Below are positions 53,531 through 63,429 of a DNA stretch of 64,000 bases, in pieces. Made by a program: the position numbers and the translations under genes. How positions within the stretch are numbered: position 1 is the first letter of the stretch; the number at the start of each line of letters is the position of its first letter. The notes beneath the pieces were generated by a model. The model was given only the letters and a program-made list of their open reading frames with translations. It was not told the DNA's origin and did not search any database. Origin of the DNA: Gemmatimonadota bacterium (GTDB lineage Bacteria; Gemmatimonadota; Gemmatimonadetes; Longimicrobiales; Gaopeijiaceae); contig JAPPGF010000036.1 in NCBI GenBank assembly GCA_028875075.1, positions 62,001 through 126,000 of the forward strand, in the 5' to 3' direction.

Positions 53531-54631
53531 TCACTCGTCGTCCAGTGTGATTAGTCCCTCTTGGATGGCCGCCCGAATAAACGCTTCGGGATCCTGAAAC
53601 GGGATCTCGACTCCGCGCTCCTCGTTCCACCGCTCCGCGAGGCGGCGCATGTAGCGCGCTAACGGTTCATGGTCGAAGCCCGCCCCGTCGCGCATCTGCC
53701 GGACGATCTCGTGCCATGGGCCCTGAAAGACGTAACCGTTGGGCAAGCGCACCTGATGATGTGACACGTCCCCTACCTCCTGGCCAGAATCGAAGAGCTC
53801 ACGCTGGCTGGGGTGGCAAGGCTGATGATTGCGACTGCCGTTGAACTCGGTCTCAACCTCGGCCAAGAGCAAGTCGAGGGGATCGGATACGGCCTCCAGC
53901 TCACGCAGCCGCGCCTGCCAGGGAAGTAGCTGCGCATCGTCTTCCTCCAGCTGACAGAGGGCGCGCTTGAGTTCGATTGTTCGCCACACGGCGAGTGCAT
54001 CCCAGTGGTCTGCAGGCGGAACCCGCTCAAACTCCCGCAGGGAACTCTCCCAATCTCCTAGGTCGTATAGTAGGTGGCTCAGGTAAACGCGCGCTTCATG
54101 CAGTTTGGGATTCAATCGAAGTGCAAGCCGGATCTGGCGTCCCGCGCCTACTTCGTCGCCGAGCCGATGGAGCGTATAGCCCAACGCGGCAGCCGCCTCG
54201 GCGTCGTCCGGCCGACGCGTAGTCGCATTGGCGAACACGTCGCGGCACTCCGAGTACATCCCCTCACGATAGAGCGCACGACCCATAGTCAGCATCAGAT
54301 CCACATCATCGTACCCCGTCGCCTTGACACGTCCGAAGAAGAGAAGCGCCTGGTCCCGGTGCCCCAACCGGAGGAACGCCTCGCCCACCCCCACTAGCGC
54401 CTCCTCATGCCCGGGATCAAGCACGAGCGCTCGCTCGTACGCCTGCTGAGCCCAGGCAAACTCCTCGCGCGCAAGCCGTGCATACCCGAGCCCGACGTGC
54501 AATTCCACGGCGCTCGGATAAAGCGAAAGGCCCTCCTTGAGTATCTCGAGGGCCCCTTCGTAGTCGCAGTCATCCTGGAGCTTACGTGCGCGCTCGTCGT
54601 ACTCCTCTGAGCTGAGGAGTCTCTTTGTCAT
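53531..54631 (-). CDS. Tetratricopeptide repeat protein
   Basis: A 366-residue TPR protein without signal peptide. About six repeats span residues 10-230 (ALEILKEGLSLYPSAVELHV, AQQAYERALVLDPGHEEALV, GYTLHRLGDEVGAGRQIRLA). Residues 260-366 are a separate domain with no repeat, beginning PLDLLLAEVETEFNGS and holding LPNGYVFQGPWHEIVRQMRD and LARYMRRLAERWNEE. This tail seems specific to a narrow lineage. GGAGG precedes the ATG. It likely works as a cytoplasmic protein-interaction scaffold. Confidence 0.85.
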   Translation of the reverse strand: MTKRLLSSEEYDERARKLQDDCDYEGALEILKEGLSLYPSAVELHVGLGYARLAREEFAWAQQAYERALVLDPGHEEALVGVGEAFLRLGHRDQALLFFGRVKATGYDDVDLMLTMGRALYREGMYSECRDVFANATTRRPDDAEAAAALGYTLHRLGDEVGAGRQIRLALRLNPKLHEARVYLSHLLYDLGDWESSLREFERVPPADHWDALAVWRTIELKRALCQLEEDDAQLLPWQARLRELEAVSDPLDLLLAEVETEFNGSRNHQPCHPSQRELFDSGQEVGDVSHHQVRLPNGYVFQGPWHEIVRQMRDGAGFDHEPLARYMRRLAERWNEERGVEIPFQDPEAFIRAAIQEGLITLDDE

Positions 54632-54924
54632 CGCGGAGAACCTCCGGGACGAGATGGAGCTGTGGGGGGTCGAAACGAACCTAATGTGGCGACTGTCACG
54701 ATACCACCCCGAATCTTGTCAAATCACGAAAGAGCCTGAGGTGGGCGCGTGATTGCAACGAGAGAGGAGCCTCCAGTGGGGGGCGCGGCGTTCACAGGGG
54801 GGCGGTTCAGCGCTTCCTGGAACAGGCAACATACCTCTCCGGGACCCAGGTCAGACGCGCTCGCTCGCAGTCCTGGGCAAGAACGACGATTGACAGGCAC
54901 TCTCCACGAACGATAGGCGGCGCA
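54632..54924. other. Gap upstream of the TPR gene
   Basis: Contains a minus-strand TTGACA (complement of 54717-54722) about 90 bases before the TPR start, with no convincing -10. No gene is seen. Confidence 0.3.
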
Positions 54925-56487
54925 TCAGCCCGTGCTTAACCCGACCCGAGGGAAAAGGGGTTCGCCCTTTTTCACGCGCCTGCCGCCGAGGCGCATGGCG
55001 GAGGCTTCCCGGAGCGTTGGTACTCGATCCAGGCCCATGCGGGTGGCAAGTTCCCTCATCTTGCCTGGGCAGGCTGGCTCGAAGAGCGCGGCTAGCACGG
55101 CGAGCGTGCGGACCAGCGTGGCGAGCGTCTCATCCAATTTGGCGGCCTGGGCGGGATCCGACGCCTCCTCCTTGGCGTGAGTCCAGGGCTCCCGTTCCTC
55201 AACGTATCCATTCGCGCGGCGCGCCAGCTCCATCGCACCCGCCAGGGCTTCGTGCAGGCGGAAGTCTGCCACAGCACCGGAGACTCGGGCGAGCGTCTCG
55301 GCAATCTGCGGGTCCAGCCCCCCTCCTGCGCTGTCGGGCACTCGGCCATCCCTGTACTTCTCAGTCATCCCGAGGGTGCGACTGGCCAAGTTGCCGAGGA
55401 CATTAGCCAACTCCTCGTAGCGGATGACGAAACGGTCGGCGGTGAACGATGCGTCCTGTCCGGTCGGCATTTCGCGCAGCAGGTACCAGCGCACCGGGTC
55501 AGTACCGAAGCGTCCCCGGAGCTCAAGGGGATCCACCACGTTCCCGAGTGATTTCGACATTTTCCTGTCACCGAGCACCCACCATCCGTGCGACAGTATT
55601 CCGGCCGGTAGAGGGAGGCCTGCCGCCATGAGCAGGGCGGGCCAGTAGACGGCGTGGGGGGTCAGGATGTCTTTACCGATAATGTGCAGGTGGGCGGGCC
55701 ACCATGAACCGGTTGTGTCCTCAAACCCCTCCTCGCCCGGAGGTCCATCCACGTCAATAGCCCCCGACGCAGTGAGGTAGTTGATGAGCGCGTCGAACCA
55801 GACGTATGCGACGTGGTCGCCATCGAATGGCAGCGTGATGCCCCACGGAAGTCGTGACTTCGGCCGTGAGATGGACAGATCCGCGAGCGGCTGGGCCAAG
55901 AAGCCGAGCACCTCGTTTCGCCGCATTTCGGGCCAGATCCAGCGAGGGTTCTCCTTAATGTGCCGGATCAAGCGATCTTGGTAGGCGCTCATCCTGAAGA
56001 AGTAGTTCTTCTCGTCGATCTTGTGTGTCGGTCTTCCACAGTCTGGACATGTACGGTCTAGACCGAGATCCTTTTCTGTCCAGTACCGTTCCTCGTACAC
56101 GCAGTACCAGCCCCGATAAGCCCCCTCGTAGATCTCTCCTCGGTCCCACAGGCGCTGAAGGAACGCCGTCACTACACTGACATGGTCCGCATCGGTGGTG
56201 CGGATGAAACGATCAAACGAAATGTCGAGCTCCTGCCAAGCCGCACGAAAACTCACCGCCATCTGATCGCATAGCTCACGGGGGGTGAGGCCCCTGCGGC
56301 TGGCCTCTTCAAACATCTTCTGTCCATGTTCGTCGGTGCCGGTCAGAAAGAACACTTCGCGTCCTTGCTGACGCCAGAAACGAGCAAGCACGTCGGTCAG
56401 GATGGTCGTGTAGGCGTGCCCGATATGGGGATCGCCCGAGGCGTAATATATGGGCGTCGTGAGGTAATAACGCTGAGGGCGGCTCAC
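54925..56487 (-). CDS. metG: Methionyl-tRNA synthetase
   Basis: A 520-residue class I synthetase charging tRNA-Met. HIGH motif in YYASGDPHIGHAYTT, KMSKS in DRKMSKSLGN, and one zinc knuckle CPDCGRPT. It lacks the C-terminal tRNA-binding domain found in longer MetG proteins. The start overlaps the ricT stop by four bases, making it the last gene of accA-ricT-metG. Full length for the short form. Confidence 0.97.
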   Translation of the reverse strand: MSRPQRYYLTTPIYYASGDPHIGHAYTTILTDVLARFWRQQGREVFFLTGTDEHGQKMFEEASRRGLTPRELCDQMAVSFRAAWQELDISFDRFIRTTDADHVSVVTAFLQRLWDRGEIYEGAYRGWYCVYEERYWTEKDLGLDRTCPDCGRPTHKIDEKNYFFRMSAYQDRLIRHIKENPRWIWPEMRRNEVLGFLAQPLADLSISRPKSRLPWGITLPFDGDHVAYVWFDALINYLTASGAIDVDGPPGEEGFEDTTGSWWPAHLHIIGKDILTPHAVYWPALLMAAGLPLPAGILSHGWWVLGDRKMSKSLGNVVDPLELRGRFGTDPVRWYLLREMPTGQDASFTADRFVIRYEELANVLGNLASRTLGMTEKYRDGRVPDSAGGGLDPQIAETLARVSGAVADFRLHEALAGAMELARRANGYVEEREPWTHAKEEASDPAQAAKLDETLATLVRTLAVLAALFEPACPGKMRELATRMGLDRVPTLREASAMRLGGRRVKKGEPLFPRVGLSTG

Positions 56488-57350
56488 GGGACGCCGTGGC
56501 CTTCCTCAGTGCGAGCAGACACCTCTTCTTTGAGTGCGCTTAGCGGGACGATGCGACGCATGCCCTCGTCATCACGCAGGGTAACTAGACTGCGCCAGAT
56601 GTCGACGGCCACCACGCGTTCTCCGCCTCTGGAGGTCTTGAGCTTCTTGCCCTCCCGAGGGAAACGGCGCCTTGCTTCGACGTACGCGCGATGTTCATAC
56701 ATCAAACAACACATAAGCCGGCCACAGCAGCCCGAGATTTGAGCTGGATTGAGTGAGAGGCGTTGATCCTTGGCGAGCTGGAGGCTGACTGGTTTCAACT
56801 CGGGCAGCCAGGTTGAACAGCAGAGCTCCCGGCCACAGCGACCGACCCCTCCTAGGAGCGCCGCTTCGTCCCGCACACCGATCTGTCTGAGTTCGATCCG
56901 CGTCCGAAACCCGCGCGCGAGATCGCGCACGAGCCCGCGGAAGTCAACACGCCGCTCGGCCGTGAAGTAGATCATGAGCTTGTTGCGATCGAACTGCCAC
57001 TCGGCTTCGGTCACCTTCATCTTGAGGCTGTGCTTCCCGACCAGCTTACGGGTCTCGCCAAGGACCCGTTCCTCGTCGCGGCGGAGCGAAGAGAGTCGTC
57101 CGACCTCGTCGGGACGTGCATGCCGTAGGATGCGCTTCTCCGGGACTGGTGTCGCGCAGCTGCCCGAGGATCCGCACTTGCGCTGAGCGATCGCGCCCAG
57201 GGCGCTGACCGTACCCAGGTCTTCACCCCGGTCGGCCTCGACGACAACGTGATGGCCTGGGGCGAGTTCGTTTCCCGCGTAGGTGAAGTAGTCCTTACGG
57301 GTCCCCTTGAACCGGACCTCAGCGAACCCCGGGTTAGTTGCCATCGGCAC
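56484..57350 (-). CDS. ricT: PSP1-domain protein RicT (YaaT)
   Basis: A 288-residue PSP1 protein. The N-terminal part reads VRFKGTRKDYFTYAGNELAP and GHHVVVEADRGEDLGTVSAL. The Cys-rich core GRCGRELCCSTWLPELKPVS followed by ISGCCGRLMCCLMYEH is diagnostic for RicT, part of the Fe-S-carrying Ric complex that in Bacillus assists RNase Y. The GTG at 57350 or ATG at 57344 may start it. It sits between accA and metG, 44 bases after accA. Confidence 0.94.
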   Translation of the reverse strand: MPMATNPGFAEVRFKGTRKDYFTYAGNELAPGHHVVVEADRGEDLGTVSALGAIAQRKCGSSGSCATPVPEKRILRHARPDEVGRLSSLRRDEERVLGETRKLVGKHSLKMKVTEAEWQFDRNKLMIYFTAERRVDFRGLVRDLARGFRTRIELRQIGVRDEAALLGGVGRCGRELCCSTWLPELKPVSLQLAKDQRLSLNPAQISGCCGRLMCCLMYEHRAYVEARRRFPREGKKLKTSRGGERVVAVDIWRSLVTLRDDEGMRRIVPLSALKEEVSARTEEGHGVP

Positions 57351-57394
57351 CTAGTCGTCAGTGATCCGGGCCGTCTCGGGCGGGCACGCAGGAC

Positions 57395-58276
57395 CTACCC
57401 TTGCGGGTGTTGGTCTGCCTGTCGCCACGCCCCCATCGCCTCGAACTTGGCTCGGCGGCGCTCGATCAGTTCCTCGATGCCATGGCCTCTGACGTCGGCC
57501 AGATGCCGCAGGAGCGCATCTCGGAGCCCAGCCGCCATCGCGTCCCAGTCCTCGTGCGCGCCGCCCAAGGGTTCCGCCACGACCTCGTCTGCAATCCCGA
57601 GCTTCAAGAGATCGCGGGACGTAAGCCGCAGTGCTTCTGTCGCCTGTTCACGATACTCGGCCGATCGCCAGAGGATAGCGGCGCAGCCTTCGGGCGAGAT
57701 GACCGAATAGATGGCGTGCTCAAACATCAAGATGCGGTCCGTCACTCCCAACGCTAACGCCCCTCCGGATCCGCCTTCGCCAATAATCGCCGAAATGAGT
57801 GGCGTCCGCAGCCGCCCCATTTCCCGCAGGTTCATAGCGATGGCCTCTGCCTGGCCGCGCTCCTCAGCCCCAATTCCTGGATAGGCCCCGGGCGTGTCGA
57901 TAAGCGTGATCACGGTGCGACCGAATTTCTCTGCCTGGCGCATGAGCCGCAGCGCCTTGCGGTAGCCCTCCGGGTGCGGCATGCCGAAGTTTCGAAGCAG
58001 GTTCTCCTTCATGTCGCGGCCCTTCTGGTGGCCGATCACCATGACTGTCTCGCCGTTCAGTCGAGCCCATCCGCCCACAATCGCTTCGTCGTCGCGGAAG
58101 CCACGGTCACCGTGCAACTCCACCCAATCGGTGAAGCACCGCTCGATGTAGTCCAGCGTGTAGGGACGCTGGGGGTGACGTGCTACCTGCACCTGTTCGA
58201 TCGGCTTGAGGGGTCTGGCGATGTCCTCGCGCAGCCGCTCTAATTCGCCGTGAAGCACTTTGATCTCATCGCTCAC
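57395..58276 (-). CDS. accA: Acetyl-CoA carboxylase carboxyltransferase subunit alpha
   Basis: A 293-residue subunit that transfers CO2 to acetyl-CoA in fatty-acid synthesis. GTG at 58276 is preferred: GGGGGGC lies upstream and [19 protein letters not shown] begins the family homology. The frame is open 38 codons further up. Core motifs are [46 protein letters not shown] and [14 protein letters not shown]. AccD is not in the window. It leads the accA-ricT-metG operon. Confidence 0.96.
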   Translation of the reverse strand: MSDEIKVLHGELERLREDIARPLKPIEQVQVARHPQRPYTLDYIERCFTDWVELHGDRGFRDDEAIVGGWARLNGETVMVIGHQKGRDMKENLLRNFGMPHPEGYRKALRLMRQAEKFGRTVITLIDTPGAYPGIGAEERGQAEAIAMNLREMGRLRTPLISAIIGEGGSGGALALGVTDRILMFEHAIYSVISPEGCAAILWRSAEYREQATEALRLTSRDLLKLGIADEVVAEPLGGAHEDWDAMAAGLRDALLRHLADVRGHGIEELIERRRAKFEAMGAWRQADQHPQG

Positions 58277-59013
58277 GTCGCCCCCCTTGCGGTCGGCTAG
58301 GTCGAGCACGACCTCGATGCTGTCCTCGGTCTCGGTGACATCTCGCTTGAGGCCCGGTGGTGTAAAGCAGTCGAACGAGGTTCTCTAGTTACGGAATCGT
58401 GCAGAGTCGCCGAGTCGTATAGTAACGGCCCCCTAGCCATGGGGGAAAACAGCCTGGCCTGCGTGTGACCGGCGACGGTCCGATACGGGATCTCGGGTAC
58501 CCGGTACTCCTTGAGTGGTTGGAATCAGCGCCTCGGAGTTCGCTCGATGAATACCGTGCCGGGTGGGTTGAGACATGAACCCTTCCCACGTCATATGGTC
58601 GAACATCTGGATTGAGGACAAGAATAGCTGGCCGTGTCCAGGATGCCGCGCGGCCGATGATGGAATTCAAGCTGACCCCGAGCGGGGAATACACACGTTG
58701 TCGGCGAGTGCATCCCGTGATGGGAGTTACGGGCTAGACTACACCGGCCCGCGCAAGAGTTCATAGGGATCCGGCACAGCGAACTTGACACGCGTGCGCC
58801 GATAACGTTCGGATGGACATGGACAACCAGGAGAAGTGTCGCGGCGTTCGGTTTCTCCGACGGCCGGACTTCCCGGGTGGGTGAGTGCTGCCGATGTGTG
58901 CAACCAGGATGGATCGATGCGGAGTCACTCAGTCCGAGTCATCTTAACCAGGGTTCTTCGTGCCCGCTGTGACTAGCGTCGGCACGGGTCTCTGATGCGG
59001 CAGAAGCCGTGAC
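58277..59013. other. 737-base gap upstream of accA, no gene recognised
   Basis: A TACTAT hexamer on the minus strand (complement 58419-58424) about 145 bases before accA could be its -10. CCCCC-TAGCCAT-GGGGG at 58430-58446 is a short hairpin next to it. Frames of 60-100 codons here look random. Confidence 0.35.
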
Positions 59014-59421
59014 GTGACCGTCGTGTACGCTTTCTTGGCCAACTCTACGTTCGCCTTACACCTGGCATTCATAGGGTTCGTCGTGGTGGGCGGACTATTT
59101 GTGCTCCGCTGGCCACGCGTGGCGTGGGCGCACGTCCCCTGTGCGCTCTGGGGGGCGTTAGTGGAGCTGCTCGGGTGGATCTGCCCGCTCACCCCGATCG
59201 AACAAGCGTTCCGGGCGCAGGCGGGGGAGGGTGCTTTCGGTGCATCCTTTCTGCAGCACTACGTCATTCCGCTATTGTATCCGGGGGCGCTGACCCGTGA
59301 GATCCAAATCGGGCTTGGGCTGGGCGTGGTTCTCCTTAACGCGCTGGCATACGGATGGGTGTGGCGCCGGCGCACAGCAAGGCGTCGCGAGCGGGATTCC
59401 GCGTATGCGGGCGGCCAGTAG
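59014..59421 (+). CDS. DUF2784 membrane protein
   Basis: A 135-residue protein with four hydrophobic segments: ANSTFALHLAFIGFVVVGGL, AWAHVPCALWGALVELLGWI, the re-entrant FLQHYVIPLLYPGAL and IGLGLGVVLLNALAYGW. The pattern LHLAF near the N-terminus, CPLTPIE in the middle and the YPG turn match DUF2784, whose role is unknown. Start at GTG 59014 without a strong ribosome binding site. It stands 250 bases before the succinate dehydrogenase operon. Confidence 0.85.
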   Translation: MTVVYAFLANSTFALHLAFIGFVVVGGLFVLRWPRVAWAHVPCALWGALVELLGWICPLTPIEQAFRAQAGEGAFGASFLQHYVIPLLYPGALTREIQIGLGLGVVLLNALAYGWVWRRRTARRRERDSAYAGGQ

Positions 59422-59673
59422 CGCCCGGCTCGGGATCCCAGCGCCGGTCTCCTCGGCTCTAGACGCTCGTCCGGTAGCAGGCTGGTTCACTGCCGGTGTG
59501 GGCTGTGTGGCTCCGCAGGATGCGCCCTACTTCTGAGACTTCCGTTCGTCTTCGGCGACCAACAGGCCTTGTGCTTGTCACCTTTGCTTCCCGGCCAGAC
59601 GTTGCCCTATCATTGGCGCGCCGATCCGGTCACGTCACCTGCGTCGATTCCTTGTCTTTCTTCGGCGACCCTC

Positions 59674-60486
59674 ATGAACGAAACCGCTGTCTCCTTACTC
59701 AAGTTGCCGCGCAGCAGCTTCGGCGAGACTTCGCGCAGGGACGCGTGGTGGGTCAAGCCGCTCGCTGTCTTGATCGGCCTTTCTGCCTTCATCGTCTACT
59801 CCACCTGGGCCGCGTTTCAAGGCGAACACTACCACTTCGGCAACTACCTGTCCCCGTTCTATTCGCCTGAGCTATGGGGCGAGTCGCACCACGCATGGCT
59901 AGGCGGGCCACGACCGGCGTGGTGGCCGGGCTGGCTCCTCTTTTCCCCGGCGCTCCTCATCCTGTGGGCGCCGGCCGGATTCCGGCTCACCTGCTATTAC
60001 TACCGCGGAGCGTACTACAAGGCGTTCTGGGCAGACCCGCCGTCGTGCGCCGTGGGCGAGCCTCGCAGTGGGTACCGGGGCGAGAGGTCGTTCCCGCTGA
60101 TCTTCCAGAATGTTCACCGCTACTTCCTCTATTTGGCCCTCGCGTTCCTGGTGGTTCTCTCGATCGACGCTTGGAATGCTCTCTGGTTCGAAGATGGTCT
60201 GGGGGGTGAGGCGTTCGGGATCGGCGTGGGCACGCTCGTTCTCACCGCGAACGTGATTCTGCTCGGCGGCTATACGCTGGGCTGCCACTCCTTTCGCCAT
60301 CTGATTGGCGGGCGGCTCACCCGGATTTCGAGTAGGCCGCTACAGTACAAGTGCTACACGGGTTGTAGCGCGCTCAACCGGAGACATCAGCTCTGGGCCT
60401 GGATGAGCCTCTTCTGGGTTGGCTTCACCGATGTCTACGTGCGCCTTTGCTCGATGGGTGTTTGGACCGACTGGAGAATCCTGTGA
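59674..60486 (+). CDS. Succinate dehydrogenase membrane subunit, Sdh1 type
   Basis: A 270-residue polytopic protein with about five membrane helices (PLAVLIGLSAFIVYSTWAAF, WPGWLLFSPALLILWAPAG, YFLYLALAFLVVLSIDAWN, GIGVGTLVLTANVILLGGY). Conserved histidines lie near EHYHFGNYLSPFYSP and IFQNVHRYF. This large single anchor is typical of the Sdh1-type complex of Mycobacterium (membrane, flavoprotein, Fe-S gene order), and the next two genes confirm that order. It ties the enzyme to the quinone pool. No clear ribosome binding site precedes the ATG. Confidence 0.85.
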   Translation: MNETAVSLLKLPRSSFGETSRRDAWWVKPLAVLIGLSAFIVYSTWAAFQGEHYHFGNYLSPFYSPELWGESHHAWLGGPRPAWWPGWLLFSPALLILWAPAGFRLTCYYYRGAYYKAFWADPPSCAVGEPRSGYRGERSFPLIFQNVHRYFLYLALAFLVVLSIDAWNALWFEDGLGGEAFGIGVGTLVLTANVILLGGYTLGCHSFRHLIGGRLTRISSRPLQYKCYTGCSALNRRHQLWAWMSLFWVGFTDVYVRLCSMGVWTDWRIL

Positions 60487-60558
60487 TGGAATGCCCGGTC
60501 GGGGTCCGCATCACCCTGCGACTGGCGTCGAACTACCGAGACCAGAAGGGCTGAGGAG

Positions 60559-62379
60559 ATGGCAGTACATCAAGTCCACGAATACGACGTTCTGGTGATC
60601 GGCGCCGGTGGCGCCGGGTTGCGAGCTGCTGTGGAGGCGGCTGCGGCCGATGTCCGCGTGGGTGTTGTGTGCAAGTCGTTGCTCGGCAAGGCACACACGG
60701 TAATGGCGGAGGGCGGTGTGGCAGCTGCACTAAGCAACATGGATGAGCGCGACAACTGGCAGGTCCACTTCGCTGACACGATGCGCGGTGGGCAGTACTT
60801 GAACAACTCACGAATGGCGGAACTGCACGCTCAGGAAGCGCCCGCCCGGGTGCGTGAGCTTGAGGCATGGGGGGCACTCTTCGACCGGACACCCGACGGC
60901 CGGATCCTCCAACGCAATTTCGGCGGCCACGCCTACCCACGCCTGGCACACGTCGGCGATCGCACCGGTTTGGAAATGATCCGTACGCTCCAGGACCACG
61001 GCATCCACGCTGGCCTGGACGTGCACATGGAGGTCACCGTCACTCGCCTGTTAAAGGACGGACAGCGGGTGGCGGGTGCCTTCGCATACGACCGCGAACG
61101 CGGGCGTTTTCTTGTGTTCCAAGCGGGTGCGGTCGTCCTTGCCACCGGGGGGATCGGGCGCTCCTACCGTGTCACCTCGAACTCTTGGGAGTATGCCGGA
61201 GACGGCCACTCGCTTGCCTATCAGGCGGGTGCCGAGCTGATGGACATGGAATTCCTACAGTTCCATCCTACTGGCATGGTGTGGCCCCCAAGTGTACGCG
61301 GGATCCTCGTGACCGAAGGCGTGCGCGGGGAAGGCGGGGTGCTTCGCAACAGTGAGGGCCGCCGTTTCATGTTCGACGACATCCCCGAAGCGTACAGGCC
61401 GCAGACAGCTGACTCCGAAGAGGAGGGCTGGCGCTATACTCAAGGCGACAAGAATGCGAGGAGGCCACCTGAGCTGCTCACCCGCGACCATGTCGCGCGC
61501 ATGATTCTACGTGAGGTACGCGAAGGTCGTGGGAGCCCGCACGGCGGTGTGTTCCTGGACATCGCTTGGATTAAGGGCCGTGTACGCGACGGAGCAGGGC
61601 ACATCAGACGCAAGCTCCCGGGGATGTACCATCAGTTCAAGGAGTTAGCCGAGTTGGACATCACTGAGGAGTCGATGGAGATCGGCCCCACCACGCACTA
61701 TGCGATGGGCGGAGTGCGCGTGGACGCCGACACGCAAATGTCTTCGATCCCCGGACTCTTCGCCGCAGGCGAGTGCGCAGCCGGGCTTCACGGTGCGAAC
61801 AGGCTGGGTGGCAACTCGCTCTCCGACCTGCTCGTGTTCGGACAACGCGCGGGCAAGTGCGCAGCAGAATTCGCTTGCGCGCAAGGAGAATCCTACGTCC
61901 CCGATGATCAGGTGCGGCAGGCCGAGGCCGACGCGCTCACTCCGTTCAAGAGGAAGGCTTCCGACAGTGGCGAGAACGCCTTCCAGATCCAGTCAGATCT
62001 CCAGGATCTGATGCAGGACAAGGTCGGGATCATCCGCTCGCCCGATCTGCTCGCTGAAGCCATCGAGGAAATTGTCACGCTCAAGCGGCGAGCAGCAGCC
62101 GTCGCGGTTACTGGCAATCGCGAGTACAACCCAGGCTGGCACACCGCACTAGACTTGGAGAACCTGCTGACGGTGTCGGAGGCGGTTACGCGCGCTGCGC
62201 TCGAGCGAAGAGAGAGTCGTGGCGCACACACGCGCGACGACTATCCAGGCAAGGACAGCGACTGGGGAACGGTCAATCTCGTGATCACCAAGGGTGAGGA
62301 CGGGGCCATGAGGCTCCGGCGGGAGCGCGTGCCTCCGTTGCGTGGCGACCTAAAGGCTATCATCGAGGAGATCGGCTAG
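60559..62379 (+). CDS. sdhA: Succinate dehydrogenase flavoprotein subunit
   Basis: A 606-residue FAD enzyme oxidising succinate to fumarate. The FAD-binding start is YDVLVIGAGGAGLRAAVEAA; the covalent-FAD histidine is His46 in KAHTVMAEGGVAAAL. Substrate-site residues lie in MDMEFLQFHPTGMVWPP and HYAMGGVRVDADTQ; AAGECAAGLHGANRLGGNSL is the C-terminal FAD loop. GAGGAG lies immediately before the ATG. It is the middle gene of the sdh operon and ends two bases before sdhB. Confidence 0.96.
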   Translation: MAVHQVHEYDVLVIGAGGAGLRAAVEAAAADVRVGVVCKSLLGKAHTVMAEGGVAAALSNMDERDNWQVHFADTMRGGQYLNNSRMAELHAQEAPARVRELEAWGALFDRTPDGRILQRNFGGHAYPRLAHVGDRTGLEMIRTLQDHGIHAGLDVHMEVTVTRLLKDGQRVAGAFAYDRERGRFLVFQAGAVVLATGGIGRSYRVTSNSWEYAGDGHSLAYQAGAELMDMEFLQFHPTGMVWPPSVRGILVTEGVRGEGGVLRNSEGRRFMFDDIPEAYRPQTADSEEEGWRYTQGDKNARRPPELLTRDHVARMILREVREGRGSPHGGVFLDIAWIKGRVRDGAGHIRRKLPGMYHQFKELAELDITEESMEIGPTTHYAMGGVRVDADTQMSSIPGLFAAGECAAGLHGANRLGGNSLSDLLVFGQRAGKCAAEFACAQGESYVPDDQVRQAEADALTPFKRKASDSGENAFQIQSDLQDLMQDKVGIIRSPDLLAEAIEEIVTLKRRAAAVAVTGNREYNPGWHTALDLENLLTVSEAVTRAALERRESRGAHTRDDYPGKDSDWGTVNLVITKGEDGAMRLRRERVPPLRGDLKAIIEEIG

Positions 62380-62381
62380 AC

Positions 62382-63176
62382 ATGGCTGCTACAACTATCG
62401 CCGCGAACGCCAGCCAAGGTTCAAGACGGACTTCCTTCGAAGTATGGCGCGGTGATGCGGGAGGCGGCGCATTTCGCACCTACGAGGCCGAGATCTTGGA
62501 AGGAATGGTCGTGCTCGACGCACTCCACCAGATCCAGAAGGAACAGGCCCCTGATCTTGCGGTGCGCTGGAACTGCAAAGCGGGCAAGTGCGGCTCTTGC
62601 TCGGCCGAGGTGAACGGACGCCCGCGCCTCACCTGCATGACGCGGATGTCTGATCTCCCGGACGACCAGCCCGTGAGGGTGGAGCCGATGCGGACATTCC
62701 CCTTGATTCGCGATCTGGTTACCGATGTCTCATGGAACTTCGAGGTCAAGAAGAAGGTGAGGCCATTCAGAGCGCGCCCCCCGGACGCTGACGACGGCAC
62801 CTGGCGGATGGACCAGCGTGACGTCGACCGAGTCATGGAGTTCCGGAAATGCATCGAGTGCTTCTTGTGTCAAGATGTCTGCCACGTGCTGAGGGAGCAT
62901 CACTATCACGATAGTTTCGTCGGCCCGCGTTTCCTGATCTATGCCGCGGCACTCGAGATGCATCCTCTCGACACTGAGGACCGGCGTGAAGACCTGCGTA
63001 GGGACTACGGCATCGGATACTGCAATATCACCAAGTGTTGCACGGATGTGTGCCCCGAGCACATCACGATCACTGACAACGGCATCATACCCCTGAAGGA
63101 GCGTGTGGTGGATCACGCGTACGATCCGCTGGGAAAACTCGTGCAAATCGTGTTGAGGAGAGGAAAGAAGGAGTAG
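62382..63176 (+). CDS. sdhB: Succinate dehydrogenase iron-sulfur subunit
   Basis: A 264-residue electron-transfer subunit. The [2Fe-2S] ligands are in CKAGKCGSCSAEVNGRPRL with the fourth Cys shortly after (TCMTR). The C-terminal ferredoxin-like part has CIECFLCQDVCHV and CNITKCCTDVCPEH for the second and third clusters. It carries electrons from SdhA to the membrane subunit. Normal length for Sdh1-type proteins. Confidence 0.96.
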   Translation: MAATTIAANASQGSRRTSFEVWRGDAGGGAFRTYEAEILEGMVVLDALHQIQKEQAPDLAVRWNCKAGKCGSCSAEVNGRPRLTCMTRMSDLPDDQPVRVEPMRTFPLIRDLVTDVSWNFEVKKKVRPFRARPPDADDGTWRMDQRDVDRVMEFRKCIECFLCQDVCHVLREHHYHDSFVGPRFLIYAAALEMHPLDTEDRREDLRRDYGIGYCNITKCCTDVCPEHITITDNGIIPLKERVVDHAYDPLGKLVQIVLRRGKKE

Positions 63177-63429
63177 TTGGAAAACGCCAACGGTGAACTC
63201 GATAAGCCGGGGCCAGACACGCGCGCGAGGGCGCTACGGAAGCGGAGCGACACTTGGGGTGGGCTCCGTTGTCGTTGCTTGACTGAAGCCGACGTTGGGG
63301 CACTACGACCGGGCCGGGGAGCCTCGGCCCCCGCGTGATGACGGCGCACTCCTGTGCTGGAACCGGTTTACGATAGGCACCATGCAGCGTCCTCGTGTGT
63401 GCCCGCCCCCGCCTCCGGGCGCGTGGCCC

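Noticed and set aside
58575-58766. Small plus-strand frame with a CPGC motif in the accA upstream gap
   Set aside because: One CxxC alone, no second knuckle, no ribosome binding site; probably chance.
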